From: Gottfriedia acidiceleris
Lineage (GTDB): Bacteria; Bacillota; Bacilli; Bacillales; Bacillaceae_G
Reading direction: 5' to 3'
Assembly (NCBI RefSeq): GCF_002128425.1
Contig: NZ_NESS01000006.1
Span: 186,001 to 250,000, forward strand
Length of the DNA stretch: 64,000 nucleotides
Shown here: positions 1 through 9,241 of the stretch, piece by piece
How the letters are laid out: every line of letters begins with the position of its first letter
How positions within the stretch are numbered: the first letter of the stretch is position 1
Program-made: the position numbers and the translations under genes
Notes under the pieces: generated by a model
Told to the model about the DNA's origin: nothing
What the model saw: only the letters and a program-made list of their open reading frames with translations
Databases searched by the model: none

Positions 1-1
1 A

Positions 2-1081
2 GATATGTTAAGCGCATATTCTTCTGTAAACCAAGGACATCGTCATCCTAAAATTATCCAAGCTTTAAAAGATCAAGCTGATAAAGTTACATTAACTTCT
101 CGTGCTTTCTATAGTGAAAACATGGGTGAGTGGTATGAAAAGGTAGCAAAAGTTACTAACAAAGATATGATTTTACCTATGAACACTGGTGCTGAAGCTG
201 TTGAGACAGCTATTAAAGCTGCTAGAAGATGGGCTTATGATGTTAAGGGTGTAGAAGAAAACCAAGCTGAAATTATTGCATGTGTTGGAAACTTCCACGG
301 ACGTACGATGGCTGCAGTTTCTTTATCATCAGAAAAAGACTATCAACGTGGATTTGGACCATTCTTACCAGGAATTAAGTTAATTCCTTATGGCGATATT
401 GAAGCATTAAAAGCTGCAATTACACCAAATACTGCTGCATTCTTAATTGAACCAATTCAAGGTGAAGCTGGAATTAATATTCCTAGAGACGGATTCTTAC
501 GTGAAGTAGTTGAAGTTTGTAAAAACGAAAACGTATTATTTATTGCAGATGAAATTCAAACAGGTTTATGTAGAACTGGTAAAACTTTTGCATGTGATTG
601 GGATGAAGTAATTCCTGACATGTACATTTTAGGTAAAGCACTTGGTGGCGGAGTATTCCCAATTTCATGTGTTGCTGCAAATCGTTCAATCTTAGGCGTA
701 TTTGAGCCAGGTTCTCACGGATCTACATTTGGTGGAAATCCATTAGCTTGTGCAGTTTCTGTAGCTGCTTTAGAAGTTCTTGAAGAAGAGAAGTTAGCTG
801 AGCGTTCAAATGAGCTTGGAAACTACTTTATGGAAAAATTAAAAGAAATCGATCATCCTCATATTAAAGAAGTTAGAGGACGTGGATTATTTATTGGTGT
901 TGAACTTCATGTACCAGCACGTGTTTATTGCGAAGCATTGAAGAAACAAGGTTTATTATGTAAAGAAACACATGATACAGTAATTCGTTTTGCACCACCA
1001 TTAATTATTTCAAAAGAAGATTTAGACTGGTCAATTCAACAAATTAACGAAGTATTTAGCCAATATAAAGCAACTGTATAA
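2..1081 (+). CDS. rocD: Ornithine aminotransferase, 5'-truncated by window edge
   Basis: Pyridoxal-phosphate enzyme that moves the delta-amino group of ornithine to 2-oxoglutarate, giving glutamate semialdehyde and glutamate in arginine catabolism (cytoplasm). The visible 358 residues match class-III aminotransferases of the RocD type throughout: the NTGAEAVE segment, the FADEIQTG-like stretch (here IADEIQTG), the PLP-lysine segment LGKALGGG and the [10 protein letters not shown] loop. About 40 N-terminal residues are missing; the frame is open to the window edge, so the internal ATG at 5 is not the start. The glutamate dehydrogenase gene follows after 14 bp, so the two are probably co-transcribed and together feed ornithine carbon towards 2-oxoglutarate. 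Identification is firm. Confidence 0.95.
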   Translation, partial: DMLSAYSSVNQGHRHPKIIQALKDQADKVTLTSRAFYSENMGEWYEKVAKVTNKDMILPMNTGAEAVETAIKAARRWAYDVKGVEENQAEIIACVGNFHGRTMAAVSLSSEKDYQRGFGPFLPGIKLIPYGDIEALKAAITPNTAAFLIEPIQGEAGINIPRDGFLREVVEVCKNENVLFIADEIQTGLCRTGKTFACDWDEVIPDMYILGKALGGGVFPISCVAANRSILGVFEPGSHGSTFGGNPLACAVSVAALEVLEEEKLAERSNELGNYFMEKLKEIDHPHIKEVRGRGLFIGVELHVPARVYCEALKKQGLLCKETHDTVIRFAPPLIISKEDLDWSIQQINEVFSQYKATV

Positions 1082-1095
1082 ATGGAGCGATAAAA

Positions 1096-2382
1096 ATGAC
1101 AACTACAATCCCACAAAATGAAGTACAAAACAAAATCAAAGAAGAAGGCAGAGAATTAATTGAGTCTACTCAAGAAGTAATCTCAGAAGCACTTCATAAA
1201 CTTGGTTATTCAAAAGAACTTTATGAGTTATTAAAAGAACCATTACGATTTTTAACAGTTCAAATTCCGGTAAGAATGGATGATGGCTCAGTGAAAATTT
1301 TCACTGGCTATCGTTCACAACATAATGATTCTGTAGGTCCAACAAAGGGTGGAATTCGATTCCATCCTGAAGTTAATGAGGACGAAGTAAAAGCTTTATC
1401 AATGTGGATGAGCTTAAAATGCGGTATCGTTGATTTACCATACGGTGGGGGAAAAGGCGGTATCATTTGTGATCCAAGAAAAATGTCAATTTTTGAGTTA
1501 GAGCGTTTAAGTAGAGGATATGTTCGTGCGATTAGCCAAATCGTTGGACCAACAAAGGATATTCCTGCTCCAGACGTATATACTAACCCACAAATTATGG
1601 CTTGGATGATGGATGAATACAGTAGAATTCAAGAATTTGATTCTCCTGGATTTATTACTGGTAAACCTCTAGTATTAGGTGGATCAGAAGGACGTGAAAC
1701 AGCTACAGCTCAAGGTGTTACAATTTGTATCGAAGAGGCTGCTAAACGTAAGGGAATCGATTTAAAGGGTGCTAGTGTCATTGTTCAAGGATTTGGAAAT
1801 GCGGGAAGCTTCTTAGCGAAGTTTATGATAGAAGCAGGTGCAAAGGTAGTCGGAATTTCTGATGCACTTGGCGCATTATACGATCCAAACGGTTTAGATA
1901 TTCATAGCTTACTAGAAAAAAGAGATAGCTTTGGAACAGTAACTAACTTATTTACTGATGTAATTTCGAATAAAGAATTACTTGAAAAACCTTGTGATAT
2001 TTTAGTTCCAGCTGCAATTTCAAACCAAATTACAATTGAAAATGCTCACAATATTCAAGCATCAATTGTAGTTGAAGCTGCAAATGGTCCTACTACTCTA
2101 GAAGCTACTAAAATATTAACAGAGCGCGGAATTTTACTAGTTCCAGACGTATTAGCAAGTGCTGGTGGAGTTTCTGTTTCTTATTTTGAGTGGGTTCAAA
2201 ATAACCAAGGTTATTACTGGTCTGATGAAGAAGTTGCTGAAAAACTTCGTGAAAAAATGGTGCGTTCATTTGATAGTGTTTACCAAACATCAGTTAACCG
2301 CAAAGTAAATATGAGATTAGCTGCATATATGGTTGGTATTCGTAAAATGGCGGAAGCTTCTCGTTTCCGTGGATGGGTTTAA
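1096..2382 (+). CDS. rocG: NAD-type glutamate dehydrogenase (RocG/GudB family)
   Basis: Catabolic glutamate dehydrogenase, oxidising glutamate to 2-oxoglutarate and ammonium. 428 residues is the normal length for Bacillus RocG/GudB. The glycine-rich GGGKGG motif with the catalytic-site lysine lies at about 117-122, and the dinucleotide-binding GFGNAG at about 232-237; the C-terminal half is intact with no duplicated triplet of the cryptic gudB kind that I can see. The start follows a GGAGCG-like ribosome site. Position directly behind rocD and two genes before a RocE-like permease favours the arginine-catabolic role, hence rocG, but sequence alone does not separate RocG from GudB. Confidence 0.9.
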   Translation: MTTTIPQNEVQNKIKEEGRELIESTQEVISEALHKLGYSKELYELLKEPLRFLTVQIPVRMDDGSVKIFTGYRSQHNDSVGPTKGGIRFHPEVNEDEVKALSMWMSLKCGIVDLPYGGGKGGIICDPRKMSIFELERLSRGYVRAISQIVGPTKDIPAPDVYTNPQIMAWMMDEYSRIQEFDSPGFITGKPLVLGGSEGRETATAQGVTICIEEAAKRKGIDLKGASVIVQGFGNAGSFLAKFMIEAGAKVVGISDALGALYDPNGLDIHSLLEKRDSFGTVTNLFTDVISNKELLEKPCDILVPAAISNQITIENAHNIQASIVVEAANGPTTLEATKILTERGILLVPDVLASAGGVSVSYFEWVQNNQGYYWSDEEVAEKLREKMVRSFDSVYQTSVNRKVNMRLAAYMVGIRKMAEASRFRGWV

Positions 2383-2397
2383 TAGACTAATAGGCTT

Positions 2398-2424
2398 GCT
2401 CCAGGTGGAAATTCCATCTGGAGC
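2398..2424 (+). terminator. Hairpin after glutamate dehydrogenase
   Basis: GCTCCAGGTGG and CCATCTGGAGC form an 11-bp stem (with a G-T pair) around a short AAATT-type loop, 16 bp after the stop. The following tract is only moderately T-rich, so termination may be partial and some read-through towards the permease is possible. Confidence 0.6.
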
Positions 2425-2492
2425 ACTTATATTGTATTGACAGATAATAAAATCTATTTTTATAATTAAGATATTATTTTAGCACAATAATT

Positions 2493-2506
2493 TGTATACG
2501 CTTTCA
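2493..2506 (+). promoter_or_regulatory. Candidate CcpA (cre) site before rocE
   Basis: TGTATACGCTTTCA matches the cre consensus TGWAARCGYTWNCW at all but one position. It lies upstream of the rocE candidate promoter, next to a CodY-like box. Carbon repression of roc genes by CcpA is known in Bacillus; here the site is inferred from sequence only. Confidence 0.5.
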
Positions 2507-2508
2507 GA

Positions 2509-2523
2509 TAAATTCTGAAAATT
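2509..2523 (+). promoter_or_regulatory. CodY-like box before rocE
   Basis: The 15-mer TAAATTCTGAAAATT differs from the CodY consensus AATTTTCWGAAAATT at three positions. It starts 2 bp after the cre-like site. CodY control would fit an amino-acid permease gene. AT-rich DNA throws up such matches by chance, so confidence is limited. Confidence 0.4.
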
Positions 2524-2579
2524 TAGTCTTAAAATACGTTGGTTTAGGGCGCTTTAATGTTTATTAAGGAAATAAGGGA

Positions 2580-2609
2580 TATAATATTCTGTTATATCAG
2601 AATATTATA
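2580..2609 (+). promoter_or_regulatory. 12-bp perfect inverted repeat overlapping a -10 box
   Basis: Arms TATAATATTCTG (2580-2591) and CAGAATATTATA (2598-2609) are perfect complements around a 6-nt spacer. The left arm begins with TATAAT, a consensus -10, 63 bp before the rocE start; the -35 at 17-18 bp spacing is poor. This is the geometry of a repressor operator on the -10, or of a stem in the 5' leader. Confidence 0.5.
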
Positions 2610-2647
2610 ACTTATGCACACAATTTACATCTAGAGGAGGGACTTTC

Positions 2648-4054
2648 ATGAAACAACAAGAACAGGGGTTAAAAAAAGAGCTAAAAAGTAGACACTTGTT
2701 TATGATTGCTCTTGGGGGAGTAATTGGGACAGGCTTGTTTATGGGATCAGGCTATACAATTAGTGAAGCCGGCCCAGGTGGAGCAATATTAGCCTACTTA
2801 GTAGGTGGATTAGTAATGTATTTAACAATGCTATGTTTAGGAGAATTAGCAGTTAATTTACCAGATGCTGGTTCTTATCAAACTTATGCAACTAAATATA
2901 TCTCACCAGCGTCAGGCTATGTAGTTGGATGGATGGCATGGTTAAACTGGTCGGTAACAATCGGTTTAGAGTTAATTACAGTTAGTATGTTAATGAAGAG
3001 ATGGTTTCCGGATGTACCGACTTGGATTTGGTGTGTAGTATTTGGTGTAATATTATTCTCAGTAAATGCACTTTCAACGAAATCCTTTGCTGAAGTTGAG
3101 TTTTGGTTTGCAAGTATTAAAGTAGTAACAATTGTTCTTTTTATTATTTTAGGTGGAGCAGTAATGTTTGGAATTGTACCAATGGAAGGGACAAAGGCTC
3201 CAATGCTTTCTAACTTTACAGACCACGGCGGACTTTTCCCGAATGGCTTTTTAGCAATTATGGTCACAATGGTTGCAGTTAACTTCTCATTCCAGGGAAG
3301 TGAATTAGTAGGGATTGCAGCTGGTGAAAGTGAAGATCCAGCAAAAGCTGTACCTAAAGCAATTAATAACACTGTATGGCGAATTCTAGTATTCTTTATT
3401 TTATCAATATTTGTTTTAGCAGGCTTATTCCCTTGGGAGAAAGCTGGCTTAGTAGATAGTCCATTCGTAGTAGTATTTGATAACATCGGTATTCCATATG
3501 CAGCAGATATTATGAACTTTGTTATTATTACAGCAGTTCTATCAGTTGCTAACTCGGGTTTATACGCAACATCACGTATGATGTATTCAATGGCTCAAAA
3601 AGGAATGGTTAGCGCTAAATTAGGTAAATTAACTAAAAATGGTGTACCTTTAAACGCTTTAACTTTTAGTATGTTCTTTGGGTGTTTATCACTATTAAGC
3701 GGAATTTACGCAGAAGACACGGTTTATCTATGGTTACTATCAATTGCAGGATTTGGCTGCTTATTTGTTTGGGCAAGCATTGCACTTTCAAACCTTTTAG
3801 GCAGAAAGAAATACATTCAAGAAGGTGGGAAAATAGAGGATCTAAAATACAAAACGCCTCTTTATCCAATCGTTCCAATCGTTGCATTAGTTTTAAATGT
3901 AATTGTAATAATTAGCCTTGCATTTATCCCAGACCAACGTATTGCATTGTACTGCGGTGTTCCGTTCATGATTTTATGTTTAATCTATTACCATTTCTCT
4001 GCTAAGCATAAAATTGAAAAATACGAGCAAGAAGAGAGTCAAAAAGTAAGTTAA
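2648..4054 (+). CDS. rocE: Amino acid permease, RocE-like (APC superfamily)
   Basis: Twelve-helix amino acid permease of 468 residues, by family a proton-driven importer of arginine/ornithine or a related amino acid. The N-terminal KSRHLFMIALGGVIGTGLF and the GESEDPAKAVPKAI stretch are hallmarks of the AAT family, and the C-terminal segment including GGKIEDLKYKTPLYP and QRIALYCGVPFMI agrees closely with Bacillus RocE. The start has a strong AGAGGAGGG ribosome site 9 bp upstream. It sits directly after rocD and the dehydrogenase, which supports arginine/ornithine transport. It has its own control region (cre, CodY-like box, inverted repeat) and a clear terminator behind it. Substrate is inferred from similarity and context. 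Confidence 0.85.
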   Translation: MKQQEQGLKKELKSRHLFMIALGGVIGTGLFMGSGYTISEAGPGGAILAYLVGGLVMYLTMLCLGELAVNLPDAGSYQTYATKYISPASGYVVGWMAWLNWSVTIGLELITVSMLMKRWFPDVPTWIWCVVFGVILFSVNALSTKSFAEVEFWFASIKVVTIVLFIILGGAVMFGIVPMEGTKAPMLSNFTDHGGLFPNGFLAIMVTMVAVNFSFQGSELVGIAAGESEDPAKAVPKAINNTVWRILVFFILSIFVLAGLFPWEKAGLVDSPFVVVFDNIGIPYAADIMNFVIITAVLSVANSGLYATSRMMYSMAQKGMVSAKLGKLTKNGVPLNALTFSMFFGCLSLLSGIYAEDTVYLWLLSIAGFGCLFVWASIALSNLLGRKKYIQEGGKIEDLKYKTPLYPIVPIVALVLNVIVIISLAFIPDQRIALYCGVPFMILCLIYYHFSAKHKIEKYEQEESQKVS

Positions 4055-4092
4055 TAATAATAGTTTGATGTTGTCTCAAAGATTGGTGAAAA

Positions 4093-4127
4093 CTCGCTAG
4101 TAAGTAAGCTTTACTAGCGGGTTTTTT
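4093..4127 (+). terminator. Rho-independent terminator of rocE
   Basis: CTCGCTAGTAA pairs with TTACTAGCGGG (one G-T pair) around GTAAGCT, followed by six T. It lies about 40 bp after the rocE stop. Confidence 0.9.
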
Positions 4128-4194
4128 GTGTTTTCTTGAATTGTGGTAGTGTTGTTGATCAGGTTTAGCAATAGACAGGTCAGGTAGTTCAGAA

Positions 4195-4554
4195 CTTTAT
4201 CAACAATGTTTACATATCGTTCATGCTTTTTGAAATTAAATCTACAATCTCTAAATCCCACCATCTTATGTATAAAATCACTGCTTTATTAACAATGTTC
4301 ACAGCTTTATCAACAAAGTGCATAGTTTGTTCGTATAATCGTTAATACTTTTTTGTCTTCGAAGAGGAGAGCGGCTACTTATCCACTGTTTTGATAAACG
4401 TATTCCTGTTTTTAATTGCTCCTGCGTTAAATATTAACAAATGTTCGCAGGCACTTGTTAATAACTCTTACTAATTCAATACAAATAGGAAGGGGATCAT
4501 TACTTATCCACATTTTTAATGTTATGGCTATTCAAAAGGTATGAGTTATACACA
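4195..4554. other. Non-coding gap rich in DnaA-box-like 9-mers
   Basis: No credible ORF in 4128-4600. On the plus strand I see TTATCAACA (4197 and 4307), TTATTAACA (4286), TTATCCACT (4379), TTATCCACA (4504, perfect DnaA box) and TTATACACA (4546, full match to TTATNCACA), and on the minus strand TTATTAACA (4456-4464). The first three lie in imperfect 20-bp repeats beginning CTTTAT (4195, 4284, 4305). This density in one intergenic gap suggests a DnaA-binding cluster; it is not next to dnaA/dnaN-type genes, so it need not be the origin. Confidence 0.4.
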
Positions 4555-4597
4555 AAAAAAGAACTGTCTCAAAAGTACATAGACTTAAGAGACAGTT
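4554..4597 (-). terminator. Terminator of the opp operon
   Basis: AACTGTCTC (4562-4570) and GAGACAGTT (4589-4597) form a 9-bp stem; read on the minus strand it is followed by seven T. It ends the operon just after the binding-protein gene. Confidence 0.85.
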
Positions 4598-4610
4598 GCA
4601 TTTTTATTGC

Positions 4611-6389
4611 TTATTTATTTTTTTCAGACTCTGCATTTGTTACAGTGATGTCTTGTAAGTGACCTTGGAAGCCTTGACCAGCTGTTAAGTCGTAGCCTTT
4701 AACGCGCTTATTAACTCCTTCTAAACCGAAACGGAATAGAGTAGGGATAACTGGTACTTCGTCATTTACAAGCTCTTGCCATTTGTCGTATACTTCTTGA
4801 CGGTATTTTTCATCAAATGCTTTTGCTGAAATACCTTCTTTTAACAGTTTATCATTGTCGTCATTAACCCAACGAACGTAGTTGAATGGTGCATTTTTAG
4901 CCCAAATTCCAGATGGGTCTGGGTCAGAACCTGTTCCCCAAGCTGCTGCGAAAATATCGATTTTTGGATTATCTTTTTCTACCATATCGTAGAATGAGTT
5001 GAACTCATGTAAACGTCCATCTAATAATTGAACATCTAAGCCAACTTCTTTCCAAGATTGTAAGTAGAATTGTGCTAATGGTTCAGCGATATCGCCACCA
5101 CTCATAGAAGCGAAGTTGATTTTAAATGGTTTTCCGTTTGGATCTTCACGTAAGCCATCTCCAGTTACATCTTTGTAACCAGCATCGTCTAGTAATTTTT
5201 TAGCTTTTTCAGGATCATGAGTATATCCTTTTAATGCTTTATCAAAGTATTTAGGGAATGATGGTGGAATTACAGATGTTGCAGGCACTCGTAATCCTTT
5301 ATATAATTTTTCCCCAACTGCTTTATTATCAAGTGCATAAGCCATTGCTTGACGTACACGCTTATCTTGGAATTTTGGATTATCCATTACGTTTACACCA
5401 TTTTTCGCATCATAATGACCTAATTTAAATCCGATGTAAGAGTAAGCTAACTCTGTTTTACCGATTAATTGGATATTTTTTAATTTTTTAGCTTGATCAT
5501 ATTGGTCAGCTGAAACAGAAGCGATATCGATATCTCCGTTTGCTAGAGAAGATGTAGCAATAGTTGGATTTACAACTTTTAATAGTACACTGTCAAGTTT
5601 TGGAGCACCATTCCAGTAGTCTTTATTCGCTTCAAACTCTACAGCTTCACCTGGAGTGATCTTTTTAATTTTAAATGGTCCAAAGCCGATAGGAGCTTTA
5701 CGAATTTGATCAGATGATACTAATTTATCAACTGGAACATTAGCTAAATATTTTTTAGGTAGTGGGTATGTCCATAATCCAGTAAGTACTGATGGGTTTG
5801 CTTCTTTAAAAGTAATTGAAATGTTGTGATCGTCAATTACTTTAACACCAGAGATATTTTTTGCCTTACCGTTATGATATTCTTCCATACCTTCAATCAT
5901 AGACATTTGTGAATCATAGCGTACACCAGTGTATTTTGGGTTACCAATTACAAGGTAAGCGTACTCTAAATCTGAAGCTGTAACAGGATCACCATTATGC
6001 CATTTTACATTATCGCGAATTGTTAAAGTAATCGTCTTTTTATCGTCGCTTAATTTGTATGTAGCAGCACCATCTTGGTCATAAATATAGTTTTCGTCAG
6101 TTGAAAGAAGTGGCTCATCAAAGAATTGAAGAACTTGAGAATCTGGATCGCCTTCATAGAAAACTGTATTTAAGATACCTTCAAATGGCGTATCAGATAC
6201 TAATCCGTATTTTAATGTGCCACCTGAGATCGACTTTTTGCTATTAGATACTTTAATTGGAAAAGCTGCTTGGTCGACTTGCTTAGTTGTAGTCGAAGTC
6301 TTTGTGTCGCCGCCTTTACATGCTGAAAGAATCATCATAGATACTGCCATTGCGCTTAATACTTTCGTAAAATTTTTTGCATTTTTCAT
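4611..6389 (-). CDS. oppA: Oligopeptide ABC transporter substrate-binding lipoprotein
   Basis: Cell-surface lipoprotein that captures peptides for the OppBCDF importer. Type-II signal peptide with lipobox LSAC (lipid-anchored Cys24) is followed by a family-5 solute-binding domain; VKWHNGDPVTASDLEYAY and the repeated DPEKAKKLLDDAGY-type segment are typical. At 592 residues it is somewhat longer than the usual 540 or so of OppA/AppA. It is the last gene of a D-F-B-C-A operon, 24 bp after oppC, and carries its own GGAGAG ribosome site, which is common for a protein needed in excess over the permease. Which peptides it binds cannot be read from sequence. Confidence 0.9.
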   Translation of the reverse strand: MKNAKNFTKVLSAMAVSMMILSACKGGDTKTSTTTKQVDQAAFPIKVSNSKKSISGGTLKYGLVSDTPFEGILNTVFYEGDPDSQVLQFFDEPLLSTDENYIYDQDGAATYKLSDDKKTITLTIRDNVKWHNGDPVTASDLEYAYLVIGNPKYTGVRYDSQMSMIEGMEEYHNGKAKNISGVKVIDDHNISITFKEANPSVLTGLWTYPLPKKYLANVPVDKLVSSDQIRKAPIGFGPFKIKKITPGEAVEFEANKDYWNGAPKLDSVLLKVVNPTIATSSLANGDIDIASVSADQYDQAKKLKNIQLIGKTELAYSYIGFKLGHYDAKNGVNVMDNPKFQDKRVRQAMAYALDNKAVGEKLYKGLRVPATSVIPPSFPKYFDKALKGYTHDPEKAKKLLDDAGYKDVTGDGLREDPNGKPFKINFASMSGGDIAEPLAQFYLQSWKEVGLDVQLLDGRLHEFNSFYDMVEKDNPKIDIFAAAWGTGSDPDPSGIWAKNAPFNYVRWVNDDNDKLLKEGISAKAFDEKYRQEVYDKWQELVNDEVPVIPTLFRFGLEGVNKRVKGYDLTAGQGFQGHLQDITVTNAESEKNK

Positions 6390-6413
6390 ATTTCCACTCT
6401 CCTTTAATGTTAA

Positions 6414-7328
6414 TTAACCTCTTCTTTGTCTTGCATCAGCTGCACGCTTTAGCGCTTCACCGATGAAATTTATACTCAGCATGAGCACTAAAATCATGCA
6501 CGATGCAGGTAACCATATCCACAGCTTATTTTGTAATACATCAGGGTTTGTTGCATAACTAACAAGTGTTCCTAAACTTGGCGTGCTTTCTGGTAAACCA
6601 AAACCAAGGAAGGTTAGACCAGATTCGATCCCAATATTTCCTGCTAGGTTTAAAGTGAATGCAACAATAATTAATGAGCTTACATTTGGTAAAACATGTG
6701 AGATAATGATTTTCCAGTTTGGCGTGCCAATTGCTTTAGCTGCTGCCACATAATCTAATTCGCTCTCTGATAATACTTTTGAACGAATTAACCTTGCTTT
6801 ACCTGTCCATAAAAAAAGGCTCATGATAAGGACAAAATTTATGATAGAGAATTTAGGTACAACTGTTACGAATACAATAATTAGCATTAATGTTGGTAAG
6901 GATAAGAAAAAGTCAATAATACGCATTACGACACTGTCAACCCAACCACCAAAATAACCAGCTATTAAACCTAATGTTAGACCTAGTAGATTAGTAATAA
7001 TTGTGATAAAAAATCCAATCGTAAAAGAATTTTTTGTCCCAATTATTAGTTGTCCAAATACATCACGTCCCCCGTAGTCAGTACCTAACCAATGAGCAGA
7101 AGAAGGGGGCTGATAGATTGATAGAAAGTCAACTTTAACAATTTGGTCTTGATCTAGAACAATGGAAGTGCCATACACAATTATTAATATTAGGCCAAGC
7201 ACGATTAGAGAACCTAAAGCTAACTTATCTCGTCTAAATTCTGTCCAGATGACACTAAAACCAGATGGGCTTTTTCGTTGTTCTGCAATATGAGTTTGAT
7301 TTTCGATTTTTAATTCCATAAATTTCAC
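6414..7328 (-). CDS. oppC: Oligopeptide ABC transporter permease OppC
   Basis: Second integral membrane subunit of the peptide importer, 304 residues. It has the extended N-terminal hydrophilic region of OppC/DppC proteins, a first membrane segment near 40-60, five further segments, and the EAA coupling motif (YVAAAKAIGTPNWKIIISHVLP) that contacts the ATPases. The HWLGTDYGGRDVF motif before the transport core is diagnostic for the C-type permease. It starts 5 bp after the oppB stop, so the two are probably translated together. Confidence 0.9.
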   Translation of the reverse strand: MKFMELKIENQTHIAEQRKSPSGFSVIWTEFRRDKLALGSLIVLGLILIIVYGTSIVLDQDQIVKVDFLSIYQPPSSAHWLGTDYGGRDVFGQLIIGTKNSFTIGFFITIITNLLGLTLGLIAGYFGGWVDSVVMRIIDFFLSLPTLMLIIVFVTVVPKFSIINFVLIMSLFLWTGKARLIRSKVLSESELDYVAAAKAIGTPNWKIIISHVLPNVSSLIIVAFTLNLAGNIGIESGLTFLGFGLPESTPSLGTLVSYATNPDVLQNKLWIWLPASCMILVLMLSINFIGEALKRAADARQRRG

Positions 7329-7333
7329 CTACC

Positions 7334-8299
7334 CTATTCAATCCGTATACGTGGATCAACGATGCTTAGAATAATATCTGAGATTAATGTTCCAAAAAGT
7401 GTTGCAAGACAAGTCATTAAAACAAGCGCATTTACAACTGTAAAGTCACGTAACATAACGGATTTAACGAAAAGCTGCCCAATTCCTGGATATCCGAAAA
7501 TTGACTCTAAAAATACTGAACCAGCTATTAAACCGGTAATCTCATAACCTAAAAATGCAGCAATTGGTAAGAATGAATTTCGTAAAATATGTCTAGAATA
7601 AACTTTTGCTTCAGGAACACCTTTTGATCTAGCTGTTCGTACAAAATCTTTTACTTTCGTGTCAATAATTTCACTGCGTAAGTATTGGGAAATTCCAACA
7701 GTTGAAATAAGTGCACCTGATAAAGTTGGTAAGACAAGATGATCTAATTTACTTACGTAATAAGCAAAAGTTCCGTTAGCAATTTGTGGGTCTACGCTAC
7801 CGCCCGTAGGAAAAAGATCAAAATAAAATCCAAAAATAAATAGCATAACTAGACCAAAAATAAATAGTGGGGTAGCAAAACCTAAATAGTTATATCCGGT
7901 TATCAGATTATCCGCCCACGTGTCGTTGTAGCGTCCACTAATAATGCCAAGTGGAATTGCTAGTAAATAAGTCACAATAAACACGCAGAGGGCAAGTAAA
8001 ACAGTATTTCCAATACGGTCACCAATTACATCAACTACATTGATTTTGTGTGTATATGAAACACCAAAATCTCCTTTTGCAACATTTTTAATCCAATGAT
8101 AATACTGAACATAAGCAGGATCATTTAAACCCATTTCTTCACGGATTTTTTCAATTTCCTGTGGATTAGCTTTTGGGTTAATCGATCGACCAGTTAATGC
8201 ATCACCTGGCATTGCTTTAGCGAGTGCAAAGATTAGTATACTCAGAATCAGAAGCTGAGGAATCATGATGAGTATACGGCGAATGATAAATTTCAACAT
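7334..8299 (-). CDS. oppB: Oligopeptide ABC transporter permease OppB
   Basis: First membrane subunit of the importer, 321 residues, with an N-terminal membrane segment, the periplasm-facing loop containing the MGLNDPAYVQYYHW-type sequence of DppB/OppB, and the EAA motif (DFVRTARSKGVPEAKVYSRH). Six membrane segments are apparent. Start is preceded by GGAGT-type ribosome site. It lies 15 bp after oppF and 5 bp before oppC, consistent with one operon. Confidence 0.9.
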   Translation of the reverse strand: MLKFIIRRILIMIPQLLILSILIFALAKAMPGDALTGRSINPKANPQEIEKIREEMGLNDPAYVQYYHWIKNVAKGDFGVSYTHKINVVDVIGDRIGNTVLLALCVFIVTYLLAIPLGIISGRYNDTWADNLITGYNYLGFATPLFIFGLVMLFIFGFYFDLFPTGGSVDPQIANGTFAYYVSKLDHLVLPTLSGALISTVGISQYLRSEIIDTKVKDFVRTARSKGVPEAKVYSRHILRNSFLPIAAFLGYEITGLIAGSVFLESIFGYPGIGQLFVKSVMLRDFTVVNALVLMTCLATLFGTLISDIILSIVDPRIRIE

Positions 8300-8314
8300 A
8301 TTCGTTACTCCTTT

Positions 8315-9241
8315 CTAAGGTAATGCTACTCGATGAGTATCTGAGATTGGTTTTAAATCAAATGGTCGACCATTTCCATCAAAGTAAGAAGAAGCATTTT
8401 GTTGATATTCTTGTCTAACTGCTTGTCTTTCTTTAATTTTTTCTTCTCGAACTTCTGGACGAATATCTGGTATTGCCGCAATTAAGCGTTTAGTGTAGAT
8501 ATGTTGTGGGTTGTTTAATATATCTTCGGTAGTGCCTTCTTCAACAAGTCTGCCTCTATACATAACACCAATTCGATCACATAAATGGCGAATAACGCCT
8601 AAGTCATGACCGATAAATAAATAAGTTAGTTTGAATTCTTCTTGTAAATCTTGTAAGAAATTAAGTACTTGTGCTTGTACTGAAACATCCAAAGCAGAAA
8701 CAGGCTCATCTGCAACGATTAATTTAGGTTGTAAAGTTAAAGCTCTTGCAATCCCAATTCGTTGACGTTGCCCACCAGAAAATTCATGTGGATACTTATA
8801 GATTGATTCTGGTGATAATCCGACTTTATCAAGGTAGTAAAGTACTTTTTCACGCTCTTCTTCAGCAGTTAAAGTTTCAAAGTTTCTTAAAGGTTCTGCA
8901 ACTAAATCAATAATTCTTTTTTTAGGATTTAAAGAAGAGTATGGGTCTTGAAATATCATTTGAATCTCTTGGCGAAATGCTCGCAGCTGCTTTTTATTTA
9001 AGGTTATTAAGTCATTGTCTAAAAACTTAATACTTCCATTAGTCGCCTTAGTTAATTGAAGAATTGCCTTACCTGCAGTAGATTTTCCACTACCTGATTC
9101 TCCGATTAAGCCATATGTTTCGCCTTCGTTTAGTTCAAATGAGATTCCATCAACAGCTCGAACATGATCTACAACTGTTCGGAAAATACCACCACGAATG
9201 GGGTAATGTACTTTTAAGTTATCAACCTTTAATAGAGACAT
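8315..9241 (-). CDS. oppF: Oligopeptide ABC transporter ATPase OppF
   Basis: One of the paired ATPases energising peptide import, 308 residues. Walker A GESGSGKS lies at about 48-55, the ABC signature FSGGQRQR and Walker B LIVADEPVSALD follow, and the H-loop GHDLGV is present. The N-terminal insert GGIFRTVVDHVRAVDG is typical of OppF. The C-terminal tail is short and lacks the full zinc/iron-type cysteine cluster. The start lies inside the end of oppD (20-bp overlap), indicating translational coupling. Confidence 0.9.
   Translation of the reverse strand: MSLLKVDNLKVHYPIRGGIFRTVVDHVRAVDGISFELNEGETYGLIGESGSGKSTAGKAILQLTKATNGSIKFLDNDLITLNKKQLRAFRQEIQMIFQDPYSSLNPKKRIIDLVAEPLRNFETLTAEEEREKVLYYLDKVGLSPESIYKYPHEFSGGQRQRIGIARALTLQPKLIVADEPVSALDVSVQAQVLNFLQDLQEEFKLTYLFIGHDLGVIRHLCDRIGVMYRGRLVEEGTTEDILNNPQHIYTKRLIAAIPDIRPEVREEKIKERQAVRQEYQQNASSYFDGNGRPFDLKPISDTHRVALP

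Noticed and set aside
2917-3486. 189-codon minus-strand frame inside rocE
   Set aside because: Shadow of a well-supported permease; no ribosome site and no family-like sequence.
4195-4324. Repeats beginning CTTTAT as a CRISPR array
   Set aside because: Three imperfect 20-bp units with unequal spacing and no cas genes; the DnaA-box reading explains them better.
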